A stretch of 64,000 nt of DNA. It comes from Pseudomonadota bacterium. Lineage in GTDB: Bacteria; Pseudomonadota; Gammaproteobacteria; Burkholderiales; Ferrovaceae. This document shows positions 15,656 to 26,182 of the stretch, piece by piece. The notes under the pieces are model-generated. The model had not been told where the DNA came from. It worked only from the letters and a program-made list of their open reading frames with translations, and did not search any database. Position 1 is the stretch's first letter; each line of letters starts with the position of its first letter. The stretch is from the NCBI GenBank assembly GCA_021798835.1, contig JAJZBQ010000003.1, positions 1 through 64,000 on the forward strand. Direction: 5' to 3'. The translations under genes were made by a program, and so were the position numbers.

Positions 15656-18229
15656 TCAGAGCCAAGTCAACAATCCCATTTCAAAGGGGTGTGTGAGATT
15701 CTCATGATAAGGGTACAGTCGAATCCGATAATCCAGTTGCCCACATAGTCCGGGTTGTAATTCCAGGACAAAGTGGTGCTCGCGACTTCCTTCCAGAAGA
15801 CCGATGCACTGAAAACGGAAAGGAGGCAAAACCGGTACACCGGTGCGACTGATGGACCGGTTGAGAAGCAACTCCACACAGACATCCGTATCCGCCAAGC
15901 CTTGCAGGTCCACAGCCACTTCAAGATGCATGGTCTCACCGAACTTGATGCGTTTCATGGGTTGATCCAGACGACGTATCCGAACCCCCAACCACTTGGC
16001 ACGCACTTTCTCTTTCCATGCCGAAATGGTATGAGCCAATGCCGCTCCATTTTCCCCATAACGCCTTCCCTGTGCGGAGGCCGGCACATAGAAATGGTCA
16101 AGATACTCGTCCAGCATACGACCTGTATTGAAATGGGTCAGGATACTGACCATGGAAGCCTTGGACTTTTCAACCCAACGGGGCGAGTAACCGAACTTGC
16201 TACGATCATAGTACAGCGGCACCACCTGATCCTGAATGATTTCGTACAATGTCCGTGCATCTTCACGATTACGTTGATGCTCATCCAGATAATTAGGAGC
16301 CGGACGCAACGCCCAACCATTATGCCCGTCATATCCTTCACCCCACCACCCGTCAAGAACACTGAGGTTGATGGTGCCATTGATACCCGCCTTCATTCCC
16401 GAAGTACCACTGGCTTCCAGAGGGTAAGTCGGCGTATTCAACCAGACATCAACCCCTGCAACCATGCGGCGCGCCAATCCCATATCATAATTTTCCAGTA
16501 ACAGGATCTTGTCCTGAAACTCGGGCATGGCGGCAATTTCATGAATGCGACGGATCATCGCTTGCCCTGGTTCGTCCGCTGGATGCGCCTTTCCGGCAAA
16601 AATGAACAAAACGGGACGTTCTGGATCAAGCAGGATTTCACGTAGCCAGTCAAGATCCGAAAACAGCAAATCCGCACGCTTATAAGTAGCAAAACGTCTG
16701 GCAAAACCTATGGTTAAAACATTAGGCTCATGCATATCAGCATACTTGAGCAAACGTTCCATATGTGCGTCATCGCCCAAGTTGCGTTGATATTGGGCCG
16801 CGACCCGTTCACGTACGGCGTGCAACATCTGTGATTTCAAGGATTGACGCACACTCCAGTACAAATGATCGGGAATTTCATGAATTCCCTTCCAGAAGGA
16901 ACGATCCGACAACCGATTGCGCCACTCTCCCCCAATGAAACGGTCATACAATTCTCCCCATTCCCTGGCCAGGAAGGTAGGCACATGTATCGCGTTGGTA
17001 ACATAGGTCATGGGATTTTCATGCGTGGGAATGGAAGGCCAAAACCCAGAACAGATCTCTGCCGACACATCCCGATGTATGCGTGATACCCCATTCTGAA
17101 AACGTGAACCCCGAACCGCCAGTGCCGTCATATTGAAGTCGCTCTGCCCCGCACCAGGATCATTGCCCAGATCCAGGAGTTGATTGACCGGAATGCTGAG
17201 ATCAGGGCACATATGCCCAAAATAGCGAGCCACCATATCACGCGGAAAGTGATCATGCCCGGCCGGAACCGGCGTATGGGTGGTAAAAACAGTGTTGGCC
17301 GCCACATATTCGATAGCGGTACTGAAATCGTATCCCGTCTGCTTGATCACATGACGGATACGCTCCAGAATCATGAAAGCCGCATGACCTTCATTGATAT
17401 GCCAAACCGTCGGTTGCAGATTCAGCTTCTCCAAGGCGCGCGTTCCGCCAACCCCCAGGATAATTTCCTGTTCAATACGTACCCGGCGATCCCCCCCATA
17501 GAGGCGGTGGGTGATTTCCCGATCTTCAGGATGATTGTCCGGTAAGTCCGTATCCAACAAATAGATGCGGATATTGCCGACCCGTGCCCACCAGACCTTG
17601 ACCTGAACGGGACGTTCACCCACAGTCACCGTCACTCGTATTTCCTGACCTTGAGCATCCAGGGCGGCATGAACCGGCAACTCATCGATATCAGAATCCG
17701 TGTTAACGGCAATCTGCCGTCCAATGCGGTCGATATTCTGCGTAAAGTAACCCTGACGGTAGAGCAAACCGATACCGACAAAAGGGAGCCCCAGATCACT
17801 GGCGGCTTTGCAGTGATCCCCAGCCAAAATCCCCAGTCCACCCGAATAAATTGGGAAACTTTCATGAAATCCAAATTCAGCACAAAAATAAGCCACCAGA
17901 TTTCCCGGGGGCAGTTTGTGTGGCTTTCTCAATAACTCATTGTGATAAGTATCGTAAGCCGATAATACGCGGTAGTAGGAAGTCAGGAACGACTGATCTT
18001 CACTGGCCTCATTTAACCGATACTCATCGACTCGACGCAGGAATCGAATGGGGTTCGAGCCTACCAATTCCCATAAACGCGGATGCATCCGGGAAAATAG
18101 TGTGCGAGCCGAGCGATCCCAGCTGTACCACAGGTTATAAGCCAACTCCTCAAGTCGATTAAGTTTCTCAGGAATGCGTGGGCTATTTTCAACAACAAAA
18201 GAGGTACCCGGCAGTTGACCATTTTCCAT
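15656..18229 (-). CDS. glgP: Alpha-glucan (glycogen/maltodextrin) phosphorylase
   Basis: This GT35 enzyme releases glucose-1-phosphate from the ends of alpha-1,4-glucans with pyridoxal phosphate as cofactor. The 857-residue protein starts with a DUF3417 domain (ELAYNLWYSWDRSARTLF), which marks the 'alpha-glucan family phosphorylase' subgroup rather than the E. coli GlgP/MalP type. The cofactor lysine lies in EASGTSGMKAGINGTINLS near residue 610. VVWHINEGHAAFMILERI-like substrate residues are also present (here TVWHINEGHAAFM). A C-terminal extension of about 120 residues follows the catalytic core, as in DUF3417 phosphorylases. It is transcribed alone toward glgA; a TATAAT -10 lies about 80 bases upstream. 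Confidence 0.95.
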   Translation of the reverse strand: MENGQLPGTSFVVENSPRIPEKLNRLEELAYNLWYSWDRSARTLFSRMHPRLWELVGSNPIRFLRRVDEYRLNEASEDQSFLTSYYRVLSAYDTYHNELLRKPHKLPPGNLVAYFCAEFGFHESFPIYSGGLGILAGDHCKAASDLGLPFVGIGLLYRQGYFTQNIDRIGRQIAVNTDSDIDELPVHAALDAQGQEIRVTVTVGERPVQVKVWWARVGNIRIYLLDTDLPDNHPEDREITHRLYGGDRRVRIEQEIILGVGGTRALEKLNLQPTVWHINEGHAAFMILERIRHVIKQTGYDFSTAIEYVAANTVFTTHTPVPAGHDHFPRDMVARYFGHMCPDLSIPVNQLLDLGNDPGAGQSDFNMTALAVRGSRFQNGVSRIHRDVSAEICSGFWPSIPTHENPMTYVTNAIHVPTFLAREWGELYDRFIGGEWRNRLSDRSFWKGIHEIPDHLYWSVRQSLKSQMLHAVRERVAAQYQRNLGDDAHMERLLKYADMHEPNVLTIGFARRFATYKRADLLFSDLDWLREILLDPERPVLFIFAGKAHPADEPGQAMIRRIHEIAAMPEFQDKILLLENYDMGLARRMVAGVDVWLNTPTYPLEASGTSGMKAGINGTINLSVLDGWWGEGYDGHNGWALRPAPNYLDEHQRNREDARTLYEIIQDQVVPLYYDRSKFGYSPRWVEKSKASMVSILTHFNTGRMLDEYLDHFYVPASAQGRRYGENGAALAHTISAWKEKVRAKWLGVRIRRLDQPMKRIKFGETMHLEVAVDLQGLADTDVCVELLLNRSISRTGVPVLPPFRFQCIGLLEGSREHHFVLELQPGLCGQLDYRIRLYPYHENLTHPFEMGLLTWL

Positions 18230-18305
18230 TCATGTACCTTTACAGTTTAAGTTAATCCATAAAACCCGCGTACCCCCTGGCTCGCCCAGTGAGACCGCAG
18301 GTCTG

Positions 18306-18311
18306 ATTATA
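18306..18311 (-). promoter_or_regulatory. Candidate -10 of the glgP promoter
   Basis: The minus strand reads TATAAT at 18311-18306, about 77 bases upstream of the glgP ATG. No convincing -35 hexamer lies 16-18 bases before it, so the promoter is provisional. Confidence 0.35.
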
Positions 18312-18352
18312 TCGCCATATCGGCAAAAAAACCCCTTGTACTGACATGCACA

Positions 18353-20707
18353 TCACGCAAATCCCACAAACTTTGTCTTGTTATCAACCCAAGCTCCTTT
18401 ACGTGCACGCATCGATAAATAGCGCTGAAGCATCTCGGGGTTCAGGATACGAGTTCCCATTTTTCCATTGCGTGCGAGCGTCTGTAGTGTCAAACTCTGC
18501 TCCGCGGCCAAAACTGTCACGGACTGAATAGTATCTTCTGCATCAAGTGCCATCAGCATCAAGCCACGGCCACGTCCCATTTGCTTCAATTCTGATAAAA
18601 GAAACAGCAACAGCCGTCCAGCCTTTGACAGAACCGCAACATATCGACTGGTATCCAGGAGCGGTACCGGTAACAACGGCAGTTCTCCTTCCTCCAGCGT
18701 CATAAATCCTTTGCCTCCCTTCAAGCGACTGATTAATTCTTCCTGATGCACCAGAAATCCATATCCTCCACTCCCTGCCACCAGCAGGCGCTGCCCTGGT
18801 AAAGCCGGAAAGAAATGCAAAGCACGCTGTCCCCCCGCCAAATCCACGACACTCGACAACGGCACTCCATCGCCCCGACCGCCCGGTATCTCTGAAGCAC
18901 GTAACGTATAGATACGTCCCAAGCCATCCAGAACAAACAATGGCTGCGCTGTCCGGGTTTCCACCAGCGTCGCCAACCCATCTCCCGCCTTGTATGAAAA
19001 TTGGGTGGCATCCAGATGGTGTCCTGTGCGTGACCGAATCCATCCTTGTCGGGAGAGGGTGATCGTCACCGGTTCATCCAGAACGGGAGCCACAAATGTG
19101 GCAGGTCCTTGAGGCTCCAACCGTGTACGGCGATCATCTCCATATTGCTGACCATCTTCCTCCAATTCCCGGCGAATCAATGCAGCCTGAGCCGCTCGCC
19201 CGGACAGGATTTTCCCTAAATCTGACTGCTGCTCGTGCAATTCACCAATTTCTCTATCAATCTTGATGCCTTCCAGGCGCGCCAATTGACGCAAACGTAT
19301 CTCCAGGATATCTTCTGCCTGCAATACCGTCAGGTCGTATGCTTGCATCAAATCGACCTTCGGATCATCAGATTCACGAATCAAACGAATCACAGCATCG
19401 ATGTCCAGCAAGATTTTCTGACGCCCGAGTAACAGGTGTAATCGTTTCTCGACCCGTTCCAATCGGAAACGCGTACGGCGCACCACCGTATCAAAACGAA
19501 ATTCCAACCACTCCTGAAGGATCGTCTTGAGATCTTTGGGACGAGGCCGACCATCGCGACCCAACATGACCAGATTGATGGGCAGATTGCTCTCCAGACG
19601 CGTATGCGCCAGCAACAGGTGAACAAAAGTTTCCGGATCCTGACGACCCGACTTGGGTTCAAATACCAACCGAATCGGCGCGCTTTTGTCCGACTCATCG
19701 CGCACCAGTTCCAACGCATTGAGCCAAAGCGTCTTCAGTTGAGTCTGCTCGGGACTGAGGGTTTTCTTGCCTTCCCTCAAGCGTGGATTGATGATCTTTT
19801 CCACATCCTCCAATACATCCCTCGTCGATACTCCATAAGGCAGCTCATGGACAATGATGCGCCACTGGCCCCGCGCCTGATTCTCGACTGTCCAGTTGGC
19901 ACGCATACGCAATGAGCCACGTCCAGTCCGATAAGCCTGAATGATGTCTGCGCGTGTGGAAATAATTTGTCCTCCTCCCGGAAGATCGGGACCGGGAATA
20001 TGCTCCATCAAATCTTCCAGGGTCATATCCGGCCGTTCCAGGAGCACCAACACTCCCCGCATGACTTCACCAAGATTGTGTGAGGGAATTTCCGTAGCCA
20101 TCCCTACCCCAATACCTGAAGCCCCATTCAACAACACCATGGGCAAACGCGCTGGCAATAACCGCGGCTCAAGAAATGCCCCATCGTAATTGGATACAAA
20201 GTCCACTGTATCCTGATCGATTTCACCCAGCAATAATTCCGCCAATGGCGTAAGCCGGCACTCGGTGTAACGCATCGCCGCGGCACCATCGCCATCACGA
20301 CTACCAAAATTTCCTTGCCCATCGATCAAGGGATAACGCAAGACGAAGTCTTGTGCCTGGCGTACCAACGCATCGTAGGCTGCGGTATCTCCATGGGGAT
20401 GGTATTTCCCGATGACATCTCCCACGACGCGAGCCGATTTGACATGACGGGCAGGACGATAGAGTCCCAACTCGTGCATGGCAAACAATATCCGACGCTG
20501 AACCGGTTTCTGACCATCAGCGACATCTGGCAAGGCACGTCCCATGACTACGCTCATGGCATATTCCAGATAACTCTGCTCAACAAAACCCGACAAAGTC
20601 GTCATCTCATCAGAAGGAGCCGGCTCCGCCTCAAAGCCATCAAACAGATCTCCCATGAGAGGAAGAACTGGCGTTTTTCCTCGGCCCTCCTTTTTCTTCA
20701 TATTCAT
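18353..20707 (-). CDS. parC: DNA topoisomerase IV subunit A
   Basis: ParC is the DNA-cutting subunit of topoisomerase IV, which separates linked daughter chromosomes. The 784-residue protein carries the type IIA breakage-reunion domain: [20 protein letters not shown], then [20 protein letters not shown], then the active-site tyrosine in [14 protein letters not shown]. The C-terminal third is a degenerate beta-pinwheel of about 240 residues, shorter and less regular than in GyrA, which together with the partner upstream identifies ParC. The residue after HPHGD in the quinolone region is Thr. The start overlaps the parE stop as ATGA. Confidence 0.95.
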   Translation of the reverse strand: MNMKKKEGRGKTPVLPLMGDLFDGFEAEPAPSDEMTTLSGFVEQSYLEYAMSVVMGRALPDVADGQKPVQRRILFAMHELGLYRPARHVKSARVVGDVIGKYHPHGDTAAYDALVRQAQDFVLRYPLIDGQGNFGSRDGDGAAAMRYTECRLTPLAELLLGEIDQDTVDFVSNYDGAFLEPRLLPARLPMVLLNGASGIGVGMATEIPSHNLGEVMRGVLVLLERPDMTLEDLMEHIPGPDLPGGGQIISTRADIIQAYRTGRGSLRMRANWTVENQARGQWRIIVHELPYGVSTRDVLEDVEKIINPRLREGKKTLSPEQTQLKTLWLNALELVRDESDKSAPIRLVFEPKSGRQDPETFVHLLLAHTRLESNLPINLVMLGRDGRPRPKDLKTILQEWLEFRFDTVVRRTRFRLERVEKRLHLLLGRQKILLDIDAVIRLIRESDDPKVDLMQAYDLTVLQAEDILEIRLRQLARLEGIKIDREIGELHEQQSDLGKILSGRAAQAALIRRELEEDGQQYGDDRRTRLEPQGPATFVAPVLDEPVTITLSRQGWIRSRTGHHLDATQFSYKAGDGLATLVETRTAQPLFVLDGLGRIYTLRASEIPGGRGDGVPLSSVVDLAGGQRALHFFPALPGQRLLVAGSGGYGFLVHQEELISRLKGGKGFMTLEEGELPLLPVPLLDTSRYVAVLSKAGRLLLFLLSELKQMGRGRGLMLMALDAEDTIQSVTVLAAEQSLTLQTLARNGKMGTRILNPEMLQRYLSMRARKGAWVDNKTKFVGFA

Positions 20708-22680
20708 ACGTCAAGATCCTGAGTGACCTGCTGACTCTCCATCCATTCACGACGTGCAGCCGATTCACTTTTCCCCATCAGGCGAGTAAAAATCCCCTGT
20801 GCCTGAGACCAATCCGTCTCAGTCATGGAAAAGCGCGTCAAGCGACGCGTTTGCGGGTTCATCGTGGTATCCCACAACTGTTCCGGATTCATTTCCCCCA
20901 AACCCTTGAAGCGCCCCACGCTCCACCCTCCTTCTCGCACGCCTTCAGCACGCAATCTTTCCTCTAGTCCGGCCAACTCCTGTGAATCCAACGCGTAGTG
21001 CTTGCGCGGTGGACGCTTGCCGTATGCTCCCACATCGATACGATACAGAGGGGGGGTCGCGACACAGATATGTCCGCCACGAATCAAAGCCGGAAAATGG
21101 GTAAAAAATAACGTCAGCAACAACACCTTGATATGGCTACCATCAACGTCAGCATCAGCCATGATGATAATTCGATCATACCGTCGTACCGATAGGTCTG
21201 GTTGCTCATCCCAGCCATGAGGGTCGATACCCAGTGCCACGGCAATATCATGAATCTCCGTATTTCCGAAAAGACGATTGCGCTCCACCTCAAAACTATT
21301 CAGTACCTTGCCACGTAAAGGAAGGATGGCCTGTGTCAATTTATTGCGTGCCAACTTGGCTGACCCACCGGCAGAGTCCCCTTCCACCAGAAACAATTCC
21401 CGCTCATCAATACGTTCCGCCTCACAGTCGGTAAGTTTTCCGGGCAACACCGCCACCGAACTACTTTTGCGCTTTTCGATCTTCTGCCCTGACTTCATGC
21501 GCGCCATGGCTTGCTGAATGACCGCCTCTGCCAATTTCTTCCCAGACTCAACCTGCTGGTTAAGCCAATGCTCAAACGGATCTCGCACCAACAGTGTGAC
21601 CAACTTAAGCGCTTCACGATTGGTCAGTTTTTCCTTGGTCTGCCCCTGGAACTGGGGATCCAGTAATTTCACCGACAAAACAAACTGCAGGCGTGCCCCA
21701 ATGTCTTCCTGTTGCAGACGAACACCGCGCGGCAATAAGCCATGATGTTCGATAAAAGCCTTCAATGCCTCAAACAGACCTGCTCGCAAACCGGCTTCAT
21801 GCGTTCCCCCATCCGGAGTCGGGATCAGGTTGACAAAAGACTCTCCCTGCATAGGACGCTGTTCTACCCAGGTCAAAGCCCAGAGAATCCCCTCCCCCAC
21901 CGAATAAGTATCAGCAGCAGGATGCTGTTCGGTGATTTCCTGCTGCCCTGTTACAACGGGAATGATCCGCCCTTCTGCAGGAACCTGCTCCTCCAGATAT
22001 TGGGCAATCCCCCCCGGATAATGCCAGTTCTGGGTCAATGCTTCTCCATCGGTCTCCTTGATCAAGGTAACACTCACCCCAGGCAATAGTACCGCCTTGG
22101 AACGTAATCCACGTTCCAGATCACGCAATGCTATGCCCGGTTCATCAAAATAGCGCGGGTCCGGCCAGACACGCACTTCAGTGCCGGTCTGGCGCACTGG
22201 GCAATTCCCCTGTACCACCAAGGGAGTTACCACCTCCCCCCCTTCGAATGCCATGAAATGACGTTTTCCTTCACGCTTGACGATAACTTCCAGACGGCGA
22301 GACAAGGCGTTGGTAACAGATACCCCCACCCCATGCAGCCCACCGGAAAATGCATAGGCCCCCCCTGAAGTTTTGTCAAACTTGCCACCAGCATGGAGGC
22401 GGGTAAAAACCAACTGGATGGTCGGCTCTCCTTCTTCGGGATGCAAACCACAGGGAATTCCACGTCCGTCGTCCATGACGCTGACCGAGCCATCCCGATG
22501 CAAGGTCACCTGAATCGCGGCAGCATGCCCCCCCAATGCTTCATCGGCTGCATTATCAATAACTTCCTGGATGATATGGGTTGGATCCTGCGTGCGCGTA
22601 TACATACCCGGTCTCTCACGCACAGGTTCCAACCCTTTGAGAACCCGAATACTTGCCTCTTCATAACGTTGCTTGCTCAC
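20704..22680 (-). CDS. parE: DNA topoisomerase IV subunit B
   Basis: ParE is the ATPase subunit of topoisomerase IV. The 658-residue protein has the GHKL ATP-binding motifs [15 protein letters not shown] and [15 protein letters not shown], the [15 protein letters not shown] loop, and the Toprim-domain segments [15 protein letters not shown] and [13 protein letters not shown]. Its length of about 650 residues, without the GyrB insertion, supports ParE. Translation starts at GTG (22680), the only start that gives the family N-terminus ([18 protein letters not shown]). It is co-transcribed with parC. Upstream lies a run of nine T on this strand and no obvious -10. Confidence 0.95.
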   Translation of the reverse strand: MSKQRYEEASIRVLKGLEPVRERPGMYTRTQDPTHIIQEVIDNAADEALGGHAAAIQVTLHRDGSVSVMDDGRGIPCGLHPEEGEPTIQLVFTRLHAGGKFDKTSGGAYAFSGGLHGVGVSVTNALSRRLEVIVKREGKRHFMAFEGGEVVTPLVVQGNCPVRQTGTEVRVWPDPRYFDEPGIALRDLERGLRSKAVLLPGVSVTLIKETDGEALTQNWHYPGGIAQYLEEQVPAEGRIIPVVTGQQEITEQHPAADTYSVGEGILWALTWVEQRPMQGESFVNLIPTPDGGTHEAGLRAGLFEALKAFIEHHGLLPRGVRLQQEDIGARLQFVLSVKLLDPQFQGQTKEKLTNREALKLVTLLVRDPFEHWLNQQVESGKKLAEAVIQQAMARMKSGQKIEKRKSSSVAVLPGKLTDCEAERIDERELFLVEGDSAGGSAKLARNKLTQAILPLRGKVLNSFEVERNRLFGNTEIHDIAVALGIDPHGWDEQPDLSVRRYDRIIIMADADVDGSHIKVLLLTLFFTHFPALIRGGHICVATPPLYRIDVGAYGKRPPRKHYALDSQELAGLEERLRAEGVREGGWSVGRFKGLGEMNPEQLWDTTMNPQTRRLTRFSMTETDWSQAQGIFTRLMGKSESAARREWMESQQVTQDLDV

Positions 22681-22747
22681 CAGCGTTCATCCCGTTTGAT
22701 TGGTCTTGTCACAAAAAAAAAGGTACCATCAGAGCGCGCATCATCGC

Positions 22748-24247
22748 ATGAAATCCTTTCCCTTGACCATGCCAACCTCGACTTCTTCAGTACCGCCCAC
22801 ATCCACGCCGTCCGAAAGCATCTGGGACGTGATCATCATCGGTAGTGGATTTGCAGGGCTGGCCATGGGACTGGCATTAAAAAAAGAACCCCGTACACGA
22901 TTTCTGATCCTGGAACAGTCAGATCGTCCGGGTGGCACATGGCAGGTCAACCGCTATCCCGGCTGTGCCTGTGATGTTCCTTCCCACCTCTATTCGCTGT
23001 CACAGGGCCCCAACTGGAACTGGTCGCAACGCTATGCCCAGGCACCAGAAATTGCCGCCTATTTGGAACAGTCCTCTCTCCCTCTGCAACCCCATCTGCG
23101 CTACGGGCATGAGGTCAAACAAGCCCATTGGGACCCCAGTGGGCTTTACTGGAATATCCAATGCTCCCAAGGGCTATTCCTGGCACGCGTCCTGATTGCC
23201 GCCACCGGTCCACTCACGGTTCCCCATATGCCAGATCTTCCAGGTCTGGCAGACTTTTCCGGTCCCGTCATCCATTCTGCACGCTGGCCTCGGCATCTCG
23301 ATCTGCGCGGTCAACGCGTCGGGCTGATCGGTACCGGTGCTTCTGCCATACAGATTGCACCAGCTATCGCCTCACAGGTGGCACATCTGCATATCTTTCA
23401 ACGCACCGCTCCTTGGATCGTACCCCGGGGCGATCAACACTACACACTCGAATGGCACCACCGCTGGCAACGATACCCTTGGTTGCGCCGACTCTACCGC
23501 TACTCCCTTTATTGGTCTCTTGAATCCCATGCCCTGGCCTTTATGCATCGTAAACTGATGCGCCAAGTCGAACGGCGCACCTTGCGATTGATGGCGCAAC
23601 AGATCAAAAATCCCGCGTTGCTTCAGCAAGTGACCCCTACCACTCCCATGGGTTGTAAACGCATTCTGCTCTCAGACGATTGGTGGTCAACCCTGCAATC
23701 TACCCAGGTCAGTCTGCATACCGACCCCATCACCTCCATCACCGCCCAACAGGTCCACACCGCCTCCCAATCCATTCCCCTGACGGTCATCGCACTGGCC
23801 ACCGGTTACCGATATCAGGACAACCCGGTATCCCAGCGTTTCATCGGCTCAGAGGGGCGTTCGTTGGCTGACTATTGGGCCACACAACGAGGAGCCTTTT
23901 GGGGCATGATGATGCCCCATTTCCCCAATTTCTTCCTGATGACCGGTCCTTTTAGCGGATTGGGGCATAATTCCATCGTCTTCATGATCGAGAGTCAGGT
24001 ATCCTGGATCCGATACGTGCTATCTTGGGCCAACAAGCGTCAGCGCACCCGTTTTCAGGTTACTGAAAAGGCTTATGCCGATTTCATGCATGAAATGCAT
24101 CGCCGCTCACCCGATACCCCCTGGCTGGGTTGCCACAGTTGGTATCTCGATGAACAGGGGCACAATACCGCACTGTGGCCCGGGTACTCCTGGGAATATC
24201 GCTGGCGACTAATGCGCTTGAACGCTGAGGAGTGTCTTGATGGGTAA
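22748..24247 (+). CDS. Flavin-dependent monooxygenase, Baeyer-Villiger type
   Basis: A 499-residue FAD- and NADPH-dependent oxygenase. IIIGSGFAGLAMGLAL (residues 29-44) binds FAD. FSGPVIHSARWP near residue 170 matches the F-x-G-x3-H-x3-W-P fingerprint of class B monooxygenases exactly, and VGLIGTGASAIQIAP follows as the second Rossmann motif for NADPH. Such enzymes insert oxygen next to a ketone or oxidise soft heteroatoms; the substrate is not evident. The ATG at 22748 is uncertain, since no ribosome binding site is clear; 22769 is an alternative. The end overlaps the next gene by eight bases, and all three genes to 26133 overlap, so they form one operon. Confidence 0.85.
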   Translation: MKSFPLTMPTSTSSVPPTSTPSESIWDVIIIGSGFAGLAMGLALKKEPRTRFLILEQSDRPGGTWQVNRYPGCACDVPSHLYSLSQGPNWNWSQRYAQAPEIAAYLEQSSLPLQPHLRYGHEVKQAHWDPSGLYWNIQCSQGLFLARVLIAATGPLTVPHMPDLPGLADFSGPVIHSARWPRHLDLRGQRVGLIGTGASAIQIAPAIASQVAHLHIFQRTAPWIVPRGDQHYTLEWHHRWQRYPWLRRLYRYSLYWSLESHALAFMHRKLMRQVERRTLRLMAQQIKNPALLQQVTPTTPMGCKRILLSDDWWSTLQSTQVSLHTDPITSITAQQVHTASQSIPLTVIALATGYRYQDNPVSQRFIGSEGRSLADYWATQRGAFWGMMMPHFPNFFLMTGPFSGLGHNSIVFMIESQVSWIRYVLSWANKRQRTRFQVTEKAYADFMHEMHRRSPDTPWLGCHSWYLDEQGHNTALWPGYSWEYRWRLMRLNAEECLDG

Positions 24248-25370
24248 ATCCGCCGTACGATTGATCGCTCTGATCATCAGCCTGTTCCTGTTACCAGTCT
24301 GGGGAGAGGAACCACTGCTGACGGTACTGGATGATCACCATGCACAACCTGCCCAAATGGTGGGCGGTCAGTATCAAACTCGCTACCCCATGCAGCCCTT
24401 GCGAGGTGGATTCTTTCAATGGTTGCTGACGCATTGGTGGCGTGAATGGGACCCCCCCCACTCAACACCGCCTCAGCCGGTAACTCCCCACCTGTCCTGG
24501 ATTCATCATCCCGGAGTAGAGCCACAAGTGACCTGGATCGGCCACTCGACGGTTCTGCTACAAATTGCAGGCATCAATCTGTTGTTTGATCCCATATTCT
24601 CCAAGTATGCCAGCCCCTGGCCACCGCTGGGTCCCAAACGATACCAGCCCCCTGGTTTATCCCTGTCCCAATTACCCCATATTGATATCGTAATGATTTC
24701 TCACAATCATTACGATCACCTGGATTTACCCAGCCTACAAGCTCTGGCGCAACAATCTGGTGGTCCTCCTCTATTTCTGGTACCGTTGGGTGACCAACAC
24801 CTGCTGGCCGATTCCCTAACCTGGCCTGGGGGCCAGAGTGCGCCGTATCTGCGCGAATTTAACTGGGACCAACATCTGGTATGGCCGACCCGTGAAGGCC
24901 CCATGAGCCTTCATTTTGATGCCGTACAACACTGGTCGACTCGTGACCTCGCTGACAAAAACACCAGTTTATGGGGTAGTTGGGCCGTGTTGGCCCCCCA
25001 TTTCCGTTTCTGGTTCTCGGGGGATCTGGGCTATTCCCCTGATACACAGGATATCGGCCGCAAATACGGTCATTTTGATCTGGCTGCCATTGCCATTGGA
25101 GCCTATCATCCCGAATGGTATCTGAAGACCTTCCACATCAATCCCGAACAAGCAGTGGATGTCATGACTGATGTCCATGCGAAGCAGGCATTTGGCATTC
25201 ACTGGGGAACCTTTCCCCTCAGCGATGAAGCCCCTGATCAACCCCCCAAACGTCTCGTCGAGGCCCTGAAAGCCCACCATTCTCCGCTCTCCCAATTTGT
25301 GGTGCTCCCTTTGGGTGAAACCATACGCTATCCATTATCCCTGAGTGAAACCCATGCCAATAACCCCTGA
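24240..25370 (+). CDS. Exported metallo-beta-lactamase-fold hydrolase (UlaG/NAPE-PLD-like)
   Basis: A 376-residue protein. Residues 1-22 form a signal peptide ending VWGEE, so it probably acts in the periplasm. The metal motif is SHNHYDHLD (H-x-H-x-D-H), preceded by VTWIGHSTVLLQIAGINLLF and followed by FSGDLGYS and, near the end, FGIHWGTFPL. This set is typical of the UlaG/NAPE-phospholipase-D branch of the superfamily rather than of true beta-lactamases. GAGGAG seven bases before the ATG supports the start. It overlaps the genes on both sides. The substrate is unknown; a phosphodiester or lactone is possible from the family and from the upstream monooxygenase. Confidence 0.8.
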   Translation: MGKSAVRLIALIISLFLLPVWGEEPLLTVLDDHHAQPAQMVGGQYQTRYPMQPLRGGFFQWLLTHWWREWDPPHSTPPQPVTPHLSWIHHPGVEPQVTWIGHSTVLLQIAGINLLFDPIFSKYASPWPPLGPKRYQPPGLSLSQLPHIDIVMISHNHYDHLDLPSLQALAQQSGGPPLFLVPLGDQHLLADSLTWPGGQSAPYLREFNWDQHLVWPTREGPMSLHFDAVQHWSTRDLADKNTSLWGSWAVLAPHFRFWFSGDLGYSPDTQDIGRKYGHFDLAAIAIGAYHPEWYLKTFHINPEQAVDVMTDVHAKQAFGIHWGTFPLSDEAPDQPPKRLVEALKAHHSPLSQFVVLPLGETIRYPLSLSETHANNP

Positions 25371-26133
25371 TCCCCTACAGTCACTGGCCCACTTGTTGGT
25401 CCATGCCCACCAGAACCAGCAACAACTTGACCCGAAACAACTGCCTGTCATCACCTGCCGCTCATCGGCTTATCAAGTTCAGGAAGCCATGCTGGCGATA
25501 AAACAGGAACCGATCGGTGCATGGAAAGTAGGGGTCTGTGAAAGCGAGAAAGACGTATGGGGCTCACTCCTGCCCCAATCAGCACTGTCTCATTCTGGGG
25601 AAACTCGGCACTTCCGTATGGGCATTCCCCTAGGACTGGAAGTCGAGTTGGCCTTCCGCCTGAGCGATGCCGCCCTGAACCCCGGACAAACGCTGTCCCC
25701 CGAAGATTTTTTGATCGATGGAATTCAAGAAATGGCGCTATCGGTCGAGGTTGTGTCCACGCGACTGGCGGGTTGGCCAGATGTACCCGAATTTCTCAAA
25801 CTGGCCGATTGGCAAAACCATGGAGCACTTTTTATAGGGAATCCAGTCCCCTACCGACAGGATTTTCCCTTTTTGACACCACAGGTATCGTTACTGGTGG
25901 ATGGTAACGAATACAGCAAGTCTCCCGCATTCAACCCCGCCGGTGATCCCCGCTCGCTGCTGCAACCTTTTCTACGCCAATGCCATGCACGTGGTCAACC
26001 CGTTACCGCAGAACACTGGATTACCACAGGCAGTTATTCAGGCATCCATTTTCTTGACCATTCCGCCTCCGTACAAGCCGCGTTGGGTCCCCTGGAAGCG
26101 CTGTCGATGGCCCTCGTTGTTCGTTCTCTGTGA
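25354..26133 (+). CDS. FAH/2-keto-4-pentenoate hydratase-like protein
   Basis: A 259-residue protein of the fumarylacetoacetase fold, close to hydratases and decarboxylases of the MhpD/DmpH type. It shows GAWKVGVCESEKDVWG (the KxG loop), MGIPLGLEVELAFRLS with metal-binding acidic residues, an EVVSTRLAGW segment, and a C-terminal TTGSYSGIHFLDHSASVQA that parallels the TTG-ST core of the family. The usual reaction is addition of water to 2-oxopent-4-enoate. The ATG at 25354 was chosen; a GTG at 25345 is also in frame. The gene begins inside its upstream neighbour. Aromatic-cleavage genes that would supply a classical substrate are absent from the window. Confidence 0.7.
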   Translation: MPITPDPLQSLAHLLVHAHQNQQQLDPKQLPVITCRSSAYQVQEAMLAIKQEPIGAWKVGVCESEKDVWGSLLPQSALSHSGETRHFRMGIPLGLEVELAFRLSDAALNPGQTLSPEDFLIDGIQEMALSVEVVSTRLAGWPDVPEFLKLADWQNHGALFIGNPVPYRQDFPFLTPQVSLLVDGNEYSKSPAFNPAGDPRSLLQPFLRQCHARGQPVTAEHWITTGSYSGIHFLDHSASVQAALGPLEALSMALVVRSL

Positions 26134-26145
26134 TTCGGTTACAAT
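26117..26145 (+). promoter_or_regulatory. Candidate promoter of the PA2779/PA2778 pair
   Basis: TTGTTC (26117-26122) and TACAAT (26140-26145) are 17 bases apart. The predicted start point is near 26152, 31 bases before the ATG at 26183. The -35 lies in the last codons of the hydratase-like gene. Confidence 0.55.
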
Positions 26146-26182
26146 CAGCCCAGGTGTACCGCCAAGTTTTAAGGAGGGAATC

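Noticed and set aside
15773..16501. A 242-codon plus-strand open frame
   Set aside because: It is antisense to glgP, which reads without interruption through the same bases.
22713..22721. Run of nine A as a phase-variation tract
   Set aside because: It lies between parE and the monooxygenase gene and not inside a coding region or between promoter elements, so length changes have no evident effect.
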